The translations under genes were made by a program, and so were the position numbers. From contig CAZAMP010000014.1 of the NCBI GenBank assembly GCA_964486455.1, forward strand, positions 1 to 64,000: a stretch of 64,000 bases of DNA. Reading direction: 5' to 3'. Positions 25,189-33,200 of the stretch are shown here, piece by piece (the first letter of the stretch is position 1; each line of letters begins with the position of its first letter). The notes beneath the pieces are model-generated. The model saw only the letters and a list, made by a program, of their open reading frames with translations, was not told the origin of the DNA and ran no database searches. Source of the stretch: CAZAMP01 sp964486455. GTDB taxonomy: Bacteria; Eisenbacteria; RBG-16-71-46; CAZAMP01.

Positions 25189-26352
25189 GTGAAAAGAGGG
25201 AAGAGGGCGGCTCCGAGGCACCACGGCGTTTTGCGCTATGCTGGGCTCGCCGTACGTGTTTCAAGCGGTGACCGTCGCGATCTTGACTGGCTGGCGGAGT
25301 TCCTCGGGCCATCGTTTCGAATCCTCAAGGGAGGAGCGTTCGATTACCGAGTGGATCTTCAGCATGACACGGCGACGTGGGAGAGGGTGAAGAATCAGGG
25401 GGCGCACCCTCGGCGCAAGCGCATCGATTGTTTCTTTCTCGACACAAAGATCGTTCGCCATCCGCTATGGCAGAGCGGGGGAGATGAGAGCGTTGTGTTC
25501 GACGGAGAATTCGGTGTTTTCTACATCGTCAATCGATCTGATGCGGCCGTCACAATTCTTGGCGCGAACGACAGGTGGCTTTCCCGGCTGGCCTTGATGC
25601 GTGTCGTGCGAGAGCTTGCCATGATCCACTCACATCAAGGCGACAGCATGGTCCTGCATGGCGCGGGCTTCCAGCAGGATCGACACGGCGTTATCATTGC
25701 CGGGCACAAGCATTCAGGGAAGACATCCCTGCTGATCCACGCCTTGGGGGCGAATGGTACTCGCTTTGTTGCGAACGACAGAGCGCTCGTCAGTTTGGAT
25801 CCGAAGGGCGCTCGGCTCCGTGGCATGCCGACCATTGTCACACTGCGTCCGTCTGGGCTGGCGATGTTTCCCGTGCTCGATTCGCGATTGAGATCTCGGA
25901 ACTACTATCCGGTCCTCAGTCTCAGCGAGGCGAGGCGAGGCATGCTGGGGCGCACTCAGCTCTGGCGCAACGGCAAGTTCAACCTGAGTCCCGCACAGCT
26001 GTGCGACCTTCTCCGCGTTGAGCCGGTTGCGCACGGAGTGCTGACGGCAATCCTGTTTCCCCGAATTACTGGAGCTCCGGGAACGATGCGGCTGCGGAGG
26101 CTTTCCCGTGAACGGGCATCGGCCAGGTTGCGCGGCAACCAGTTCCGCGGCCGTTCGTCCCGCAAGTTCGGAGGCCTTTTCGCAAGGCTGGGAGAGAGCA
26201 TTCATCCCACGAAGTCTGTGATCGCAGCGTTCTCCAGACGACTGGCATCGCTGGTCCCGTGCTATGTGTGCGAGCTCGGATGTGATGTCTACAATGGCGA
26301 ATTTCGCGTCGAGACGTGCATCACGGGTGGCCGCCAGCCGAACGCGTCGTGA
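25189..26352 (+). CDS. HprK-like serine kinase (HPr-rel-A type)
   Basis: The 387-residue protein starts at GTG 25189 and is the last gene of the exporter operon. Its middle part resembles HPr kinase/phosphorylase C-terminal domains: SMVLHGAGFQQDRHGVIIAG leads into GHKHSGKTSLLIHAL (Walker A, about 170-184), then TRFVANDRALVSLD, the Walker B-like strand. The N-terminal 130 residues are beta-rich and lack HprK signature residues. Related enzymes phosphorylate a serine of a lasso peptide (the PadeK type) or belong to the uncharacterised HPr-rel-A set. No HPr or PTS gene is present here, so carbon-catabolite control is unlikely. The target may be the PqqD-domain protein tail. Confidence 0.7.
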   Translation: MKRGKRAAPRHHGVLRYAGLAVRVSSGDRRDLDWLAEFLGPSFRILKGGAFDYRVDLQHDTATWERVKNQGAHPRRKRIDCFFLDTKIVRHPLWQSGGDESVVFDGEFGVFYIVNRSDAAVTILGANDRWLSRLALMRVVRELAMIHSHQGDSMVLHGAGFQQDRHGVIIAGHKHSGKTSLLIHALGANGTRFVANDRALVSLDPKGARLRGMPTIVTLRPSGLAMFPVLDSRLRSRNYYPVLSLSEARRGMLGRTQLWRNGKFNLSPAQLCDLLRVEPVAHGVLTAILFPRITGAPGTMRLRRLSRERASARLRGNQFRGRSSRKFGGLFARLGESIHPTKSVIAAFSRRLASLVPCYVCELGCDVYNGEFRVETCITGGRQPNAS

Positions 26353-26594
26353 AGAGCGATCCCTGTCAATCGGTCCAGCGTTTCGTCGAACGATGATGTT
26401 GCCGGGACCACCGCCGTGACGAGGCGGGTACGACCGAGGGGCTCAAGGCCGGCGACGAGACGGCTTGAAAGCGCCCGATCCGAACGCTACGCTGCGACCT
26501 CGTCGTAGAGCGTCATTCAGAAGAACCGAGCTTCCGAGAGGCCGAGGGCCGTAGCGAGCTCGGAGGCATTGTCTCCGAAGAAGGACGGATTCGG
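26353..26594. other. Intergenic gap after the exporter operon
   Basis: About 240 bases with no gene, repeat or terminator that I can identify. The sequence is fairly GC-rich. The following gene's GTG has only a weak aagga ribosome-binding site at 12 bases. Confidence 0.35.
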
Positions 26595-28403
26595 GTGCGT
26601 GCACGCGAGAGCCTCCGCGCATGGCTCGGCCATCGCCTCCTCCCTCTGCATCTCGCCGTCTTGTCGATGATCCTCACCTCTCCGGCCCTGCTCGGTGGGT
26701 TTCTGCTCGACGATCATTTTCAGAGGCTGACCATGATCGGTCATCCCGGAATCGACTACTCCGGCTGGCAGCTCTTCTCGGCTCTGAGCGGCAATAGTGA
26801 GCTGACCCAACGCTTCATCGAGAACGGTTTTCTGCCGTGGTGGACGCCCGATACGTTCGCTTTCGCTTTCTTTCGTCCGCTCAGCCTTTTGACCATGTGG
26901 CTCGACTACCGGTTGTGGCCCGACTCCGCGATGCTGATGCACGCACATAGCCTGCTGTGGTTCGGGCTTCTCGTGGCCGTCGCCGCGGTCATCTACCGGA
27001 GGTTCATGGGTGCCACCTGGGTCGCCGGTCTCGCCGCGCTGATCTACGCGATCGATGAAGCACACGCGATCCCGGCGATCTGGCTGGCGAACCGGAACGC
27101 GCTCCTCGCGACACTGTTCGGTCTCTTGGCCATCCTCGCGCACGATCGCTGGCGACGGGGAGGGGCAAGGCTGGGTGCGCTGGTGAGCCCCGTCTGTCTT
27201 GCGCTGGGGTTACTCTCCGGCGAGGTGGCGTTCGGGGCGCTCGCCTATCTCATTGCGCATGCCCTCTTCCTGGACACGGGACGCGTGCGTCGTCGTCTGC
27301 TGGCGCTGTTCGCTCCCGCTCTCGTCGTGGGAGCCTGGATCGTCTACTACCATGTCAACGAGTTCGGTGTCAGCGGATCCGACCTCTACTCGGATCCCAT
27401 GGGCGACCCATTGGCGTTTGCCGGCGCAATCGCTGGACGCGCGCCCTTCCTGTTGATGGGGCAGTGGTCCTCTCTTCCCGCGGGATTGGGATTGTTTCCT
27501 TCTGCCGGGTTTGGAGGGTTCCTGTGGTGGCTCGCCGCCATCATCGTCATCCTGGTGGGAGTGGTGGTCGTCCCATTGCTTCGCCGGGATCGCGTTGCGC
27601 GCTTCTGGTGCTTCGGCATGCTCGTCTCTCTCGTTCCCGCCTGCACGGTGGCTCCCTCCAACCGGCTGCTCTTCTTCGTGGGACTCGGCGCAATGGGGCT
27701 TCTGGCGCGGATTGTGGCCGGCGTCATCGATCACGAGATGGAAGCGGTGACGCCCACCGGCCGCGGGCGTTTCTATCGATCCGTTGCGAAGGTCTGCCTC
27801 GTCATGCACCTCGTGTCTGCTCCGATTATCTTGCTGGCCGCGCCGTTCCTGATGAAGCGAATGGAAAACCGCATGTCGAGGGCGATCCAATCGCTGCCCG
27901 CTGATCCGGCCGTGAAAGGGCAAGAGTTCGTTGTCATCAACACTCCGGATTTTCTCATGCACGTGATGAACATTCGGGTGGTGACGGCCCTCGAGGGCGG
28001 ACCGCTCATGCGACGGGTGCGGGCGTTGTCCTCGGGGCCGACCGCGCTCGAGATGTCGCGTCTCGACGATCGAACCCTTCGCGTGCGCGCCGCCGAAGGG
28101 CTGAGCTGCGGTCCTATCGGCAAGCTGTTCTACGACCCGCGGAATCCGACGTCGGTCGGGGACGTCGTTCGGCTGACGGGGATGACGGTTGAGGTCACCG
28201 CCATCACGGATGACGGTCGCGCTCAGGAGGCGATCTACCGCTTCTCCGTTCCCCTGGACGACCCGTCGCTCCGCTGGCTCCAGTGGAGAGAAGGGGTCTA
28301 CATCCCCTTCAATCCTCCGCCTGCCGGAGAGTCGATCCTCGTCCGGCGAGTGAAGAGTCCCTTCCCGGGGTATGATCGCTTTCCGCGCTGGCTGACGGAA
28401 TGA
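26595..28403 (+). CDS. GT-C-like multi-pass membrane protein, paralog of the gene at 28406
   Basis: This 602-residue protein has about ten membrane segments in the first 430 residues and a soluble beta-rich C-terminal domain of about 150. The first loop holds LLDDHFQRLTMIGHPG, an acidic motif placed as in GT-C glycosyltransferases, then FLPWWTPDTFAFAFFRPLSL, LWPDSAMLMHAHSLLWF and LANRNALLATLFGLLAIL. The same blocks in the same order recur in the convergent neighbour, so the pair arose by duplication. A role in transferring a lipid-linked sugar or lipid at the periplasmic face is inferred. The gene's stop lies 2 bases from that of the neighbour. Confidence 0.6.
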   Translation: MRARESLRAWLGHRLLPLHLAVLSMILTSPALLGGFLLDDHFQRLTMIGHPGIDYSGWQLFSALSGNSELTQRFIENGFLPWWTPDTFAFAFFRPLSLLTMWLDYRLWPDSAMLMHAHSLLWFGLLVAVAAVIYRRFMGATWVAGLAALIYAIDEAHAIPAIWLANRNALLATLFGLLAILAHDRWRRGGARLGALVSPVCLALGLLSGEVAFGALAYLIAHALFLDTGRVRRRLLALFAPALVVGAWIVYYHVNEFGVSGSDLYSDPMGDPLAFAGAIAGRAPFLLMGQWSSLPAGLGLFPSAGFGGFLWWLAAIIVILVGVVVVPLLRRDRVARFWCFGMLVSLVPACTVAPSNRLLFFVGLGAMGLLARIVAGVIDHEMEAVTPTGRGRFYRSVAKVCLVMHLVSAPIILLAAPFLMKRMENRMSRAIQSLPADPAVKGQEFVVINTPDFLMHVMNIRVVTALEGGPLMRRVRALSSGPTALEMSRLDDRTLRVRAAEGLSCGPIGKLFYDPRNPTSVGDVVRLTGMTVEVTAITDDGRAQEAIYRFSVPLDDPSLRWLQWREGVYIPFNPPPAGESILVRRVKSPFPGYDRFPRWLTE

Positions 28404-28405
28404 GC

Positions 28406-30253
28406 CTAGAGCGGGCCCGTCTCCAGACGATGGACGCCCATCCACTTGCGGGACGAGAAGAAGTGCTTGTCGCTCGCTCCGGCCAAATCCCCGATCGTCG
28501 TTTCCGTCAGGCGCACACTTTCGCCGACGCCCGGCAGCGTGAACGGCACCAGGTTGTCGTCTGACCACGTGAGCCAGTGATTCGCAGCCGCTTCAAGTTC
28601 TTTGTCGAAGCGAAACCTCACGCGTGTCGGTCGGCTCCTCTCGTCCACGTCGAGCACGTCGATGCTCACGTTTGAGAGGCGCACGGAATCGCCGGCCGCG
28701 AAGGGGTAGGCCACCGGCCCTCGGAACATCTGTGCCCATGGTTTGGAAACAAACGTCTTCTCTGACCGGAGAACCAGCGTTCGCGCGTCCGTCCTCTTCA
28801 GTTCCACGGTCCCGACGCCGGCATGGAGCGTCATGAGAGCGCGAGGGGAGGGCCACCGGAGCGACGATCGCACATAGGGAATCGAATGGAGCCACACATC
28901 GCTCGGCAGCGTCACAATGATCACGTCCTCGTCGGCGACGCCGGGGCTCTTGGGAATGTCGTCGTGGAGACGCATCACGTGATCGTGATACGCGGCCATC
29001 CAAAACTCCCCGGGAACGCCCATAAGGGGCGGGAGAATCACAAAACCCAGGATCCACAGCGCAAACAGCAGTTTCGCGGGTCGCCGCCGGCGCGTCCGGC
29101 CGGTCAGCCACGGGGATTTCGATACGTAGGCATGGATGAAGTGGGCGACGAGCGCCAGTCCACCCAGGCCGGGAATGAACAACAGACGGTACTCGGGGAG
29201 TGCGGCACATGCGGGGAGCAACGAGAGCACCATACCGACGCTCCAGAAGCGCATCATGCGGTCTCGTCGTATCTGGGGCCAGAGCATCCAGGCAATGAAC
29301 ACCATCGTGACCACCACACTCACTCCGTAAGCATTCACCTCTCGCGGAGTCATGATCATCCGAGCCCCGGGATGCACTGCCGCGAACTGAGCCATCAGCA
29401 GCGCGGGCATTCGCACAATGCTTTGGGAGAGGTACTGCATGGGAACTCGAGTGGGATCCAGGTATATGCCGGACCCGTCCACACCGTAGCCGAGGTGAAC
29501 ATACGCGACGCGCCACACGACAACGATCACGGCGTATGGGATCAAGCTCACCAGGCGCGACTTTCGTGATCGTTCATCGACGAAGAGCGCGTAGGCGAAC
29601 AGGTAGCCTGCCACCCCGATCCCTGCTTCGCAGGACATTAGACTTGCGGCGAAACAGAGAGAGGCCAGCAGCGCCCCTGACCCCCGGCCGCCGCGGCGCC
29701 ATCGGTCATGGAACAGAAGAGCCAGCACGGCGAACAAGCATGTGATGATCGAGTTGCGGGACGAGACCCAGCTGGCGGCTATTACATGGGCGTCGTCGAT
29801 CACGTACATCAGTGCGGCCAGGGCGGCGACCCATATGGGGGTGAAGAACCGCCGATAAAAGCATGCCACCACCAGCGCGAGAGCGACGTACCAGAAGATA
29901 CTATGGGCATGGACGAGCACGGTGTTGTCCGGCCAGAGGCGGTGATCCAGCCAGTGCGTCAGCGCTGAGATTGGGCGCCAGAAGGCCAGACGGAGCGATG
30001 GCACGGACCACCACGGCAGGAGGCCACGTTCCATGGCGGCGGCGTTCCGCTCAACGTCACCGTCGGCGAAGGTGAAGATGTTCAGTGAGTCCTGCGAGAA
30101 TTCCGGCAAACCGGGATATCCTTGCAGGACCATTCGGAGGTAGTGGTCGTCCGCGGTCAGACCCGACCAGAGCGATGGCACCAGCAGAACGGCCCCGATG
30201 ATCGGTGTCCAGAGGCGAAAGTCCCAGCGCTCCAGCCACGTTCGGAATCTCAT
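28406..30253 (-). CDS. GT-C-like multi-pass membrane protein coupled to the PKS genes
   Basis: ATG 30253 overlaps the stop of the large PKS gene (ATGA), giving 615 residues; a longer frame to 30475 lies within the PKS gene and is rejected. It has LTADDHYLRMVLQGYPG in the first loop, LLPWWSVPSLRLAFWRPISA, LWPDNTVLVHAHSIFWY and WVSSRNSIITCLFAVLAL, followed by six to seven more segments and a periplasmic C-terminal domain. The blocks match the protein at 26595. Translational coupling to a PUFA-synthase-like pair hints that it moves or glycosylates the lipid made there. That is inference; no named family is certain. Confidence 0.6.
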   Translation of the reverse strand: MRFRTWLERWDFRLWTPIIGAVLLVPSLWSGLTADDHYLRMVLQGYPGLPEFSQDSLNIFTFADGDVERNAAAMERGLLPWWSVPSLRLAFWRPISALTHWLDHRLWPDNTVLVHAHSIFWYVALALVVACFYRRFFTPIWVAALAALMYVIDDAHVIAASWVSSRNSIITCLFAVLALLFHDRWRRGGRGSGALLASLCFAASLMSCEAGIGVAGYLFAYALFVDERSRKSRLVSLIPYAVIVVVWRVAYVHLGYGVDGSGIYLDPTRVPMQYLSQSIVRMPALLMAQFAAVHPGARMIMTPREVNAYGVSVVVTMVFIAWMLWPQIRRDRMMRFWSVGMVLSLLPACAALPEYRLLFIPGLGGLALVAHFIHAYVSKSPWLTGRTRRRRPAKLLFALWILGFVILPPLMGVPGEFWMAAYHDHVMRLHDDIPKSPGVADEDVIIVTLPSDVWLHSIPYVRSSLRWPSPRALMTLHAGVGTVELKRTDARTLVLRSEKTFVSKPWAQMFRGPVAYPFAAGDSVRLSNVSIDVLDVDERSRPTRVRFRFDKELEAAANHWLTWSDDNLVPFTLPGVGESVRLTETTIGDLAGASDKHFFSSRKWMGVHRLETGPL

Positions 30254-33200
30254 GATCGCGCTGCTAGCTCCGCGCAGAGCGAGGCGAGGGCGAACACGTT
30301 TCCATTGGAGCACCAGGTTGCGACGTGAATCTCCTGAGGCGGCTGACCATGCCGCACCACCATGGTTCCATCTGACTCGACCCGATCGACCACAAACGCC
30401 TTCGGTCGTCCACCCAGCCCCGTCGCCAGAGCCTTGGAAGCGGCTTCCTTCGCGCACCAGACGCGCATCACCCACTCGGGATCTCCGTCGCCCCCGATTT
30501 CAGCGATCCGACGGACTTCGGTCGCCGTCGCGAAATCATCGAGCCTCAGGTCGTTGTCGGCATTCAGGATCTCGACATCGATCCCGACCGGGGAAGACGA
30601 GACCGCTGCCGCGGCAATCCGGTCTTTGTGCGTGATGCTAACGAAGGGAGCAGTGCCATGACCGTCGGGCAGCTCGAGCACCGGTCGTCCATTCGGGTCG
30701 TTCGCCACGTTCACCAGAATGGGATGCAGCATCGCTTCACCCGTGCGGCGCGCCAGCCACGTCCGCGCGGTGTCCTTGGCCACGATGCGGCCCATCAGCC
30801 ATTCCCGCATCTTTCGGAGGCCGCCCTCCAATTGCACAAACTCCTCCCACTCGGTGCCGTCGAGTGCGAACCGGGCGAATCGGTCGGGGGCCGCATCCCG
30901 TAGCAGCGATCGGGGCAACACCATGGCGATCGCGTCGTCCTGGCGGTCGGGAACGGCGAGTTCCTGGGACACCGCCCGCTGAGTCGGCATCCGCCGAAAC
31001 AGCAGCAGCGGTTTGCCGTAGCGAAAGAGTATGTCCTGCCAGGCGGCAACGCGGAACCAAACGCGTCCCTGTCCGTCCTGGACCTCCATGTTTCCCACAA
31101 TGCGACGCTCGTCGAAGTTGAAGTCCGTGATCTCCGCGCGGGCGGGAACACGCGTCCCCGGCGGCGGGGGCGTCCGGTAGAACTCGATCGTCTCGATGCT
31201 CACCGGCAGCATATCCACACCCCTGTCGAAAAAGATCGAGGCCAGGAGCTGCCCCGTTCCATCGAGCGCGACGGGATCGAACATCAAATGGGGGTGATCT
31301 GTGTTGCGGAAAAGGGTGTCGGGTCCTAGAACCTCCAGCTCCCCCATGATCCCCTGATCGCCCCGGGTCTCGAGAGCGGAGACGCATTGGAAGCGGGGAC
31401 CGTGAAAGGTGTGTCGCTCCAGGTAGAGGCGTTCGGCGGTCATGGGAAGCGCGTGCGGGTTTGTGAGCTCGGTGAAGCCTAGATCCAAGGTCTGGCGGTA
31501 GCGCGTTCCGAATCGAACAGTGGTGCTGGCCGAGACGTCGTCATCCACGAGCACCGTTGCCTGGATCTCAACGAGGTCCTCTTCGGTGGAAACGACCTCG
31601 GCCTCCACGCGAACGTCGAGGACATCGATGTCATCGAGCGCGATCCACTTCCTCGCGTGCACCTTCTCGAAACCGAGCAAGAGCCGGCCGGGAGCGAGGC
31701 ATGCCCCGGTCTCGGCAAGCATCTCGAGGGTCATGGTGAGTGGGACCACGGGGAAGCGTTTGCGTAGGGGCCTAGGGTGATGGTCACCGATGAAGGCGTG
31801 GTCTTCCAGAAAGAGGTCTTCGTTCAGATCGAAACGACGCACATGAACGATCTTTCGGCCGGGCTCGAAGTGAACGACTCGGCCGACAAGCGGCGAGCCC
31901 GCTGCCGAGCGAACTTGCCCGTCGGTCTCGACCTTGGACGTCGAGGGTTGCGTCGATGCGGGCGAACTGCCCTGGACGTGCAGCGGTGGATAGTAGAGCA
32001 CGAGCGGAACGGTGCCCTTCGACTTCTCCGCGGGATCGCGTGGCGCGTCCAACGGCAACTCGCGCGGCTGCCGCGCTTCGAAGAGTCCGGTGAGGTTCAT
32101 CGGCACGCCGGCGGCAAAGAGAGTGCCGCAAAGGCGGTTGAGCTGGGTGATGGGGTCGCGGTAGTCGACGTCGAGAGCCACACAGATGACGTCCTTCCGG
32201 TCAAGGCTGCCCCTGATGTTCGCCGCGAGAGTTCCCGTGCCGACCTGGATGAAAACTCGAGCGCCGTCCTCGTACATCCGCTCCACCGTATTCCAGAAGC
32301 GAACGGCGTGTGTGAAGTTGGACGCAAGCGCCGATCTCAGCTTCTTCAGATCGTTGGGAATGGGGGAGGCGGTGATGGTGGAGTACACGGTGATCTGCGG
32401 CTTGCGCAGCTTTGGAGTCTTTCCCTCCATCGCGAGGAATCGTCGTTTCTCTTTGCCGACAAGCGGCGTGTGGACCGGAGGGAAAGGCAATGCTTGGGCC
32501 AGAATCTCCTGCTCTCGCGCCACACGTACCAGATCGTTGATCTCTTTTTCGGGGCCGCCGACGATCAGCGTTTCCTTGGACTGATAGACCGCGATGTGAA
32601 TGTTCTTGATGCCTTCCAGCAGAGTGGCCAACCGCTCTTCGGTCGTGCCGATGAACGCCCAGCGACCCGTGTCGGAGAAGCGCAGCTTCTGATACGAGTC
32701 CAGATCGAGGTACTTCAACATCCTGGGCACGACATCATCGAAATCCACCATACCGGACGCGCAGAGAGCGGAAACGTCTCCCAGGCTCAGTCCGCAGAGC
32801 ATCCCCACGGGGATCCCCAGAGGCTCCAGCAGCCTCCATCCGGCCCAGTTGCTGGCCAACATCCCCATGGCGGAGAGTAGGCGCTCCTCAGGATGAACCG
32901 GCTCATCCGAAGCGGTCACGCTGACGAGCGGTGCGACGATGGCGAATCGCTCCCGCAGTCGCTTTCGCTCTTCCTCCGAGAGGTGAGCGGGCGGCTGAAG
33001 CAAGAAGCTCGTAGGCAGCGGGTCGTCGGGGTGCGAGTCTCGGGCGTCCACGAGATCGAACACGTCGCGAAGGCGCGGGTGATGCGCGCAGAGCGTCATC
33101 AGGTGATCGGGGTAGTTTCCGATCAGCCCGGGAAAAGCCAGGCCCGGGAAGAACGCGGCGACGCTTCCGGGTGGTCGCGAAACAACCTCGCCGAAAAAGA

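Noticed and set aside
17865..26352. A lasso-peptide biosynthetic cluster
   Set aside because: No asparagine-synthetase-like cyclase, no transglutaminase-like protease and no separate short precursor gene are present.
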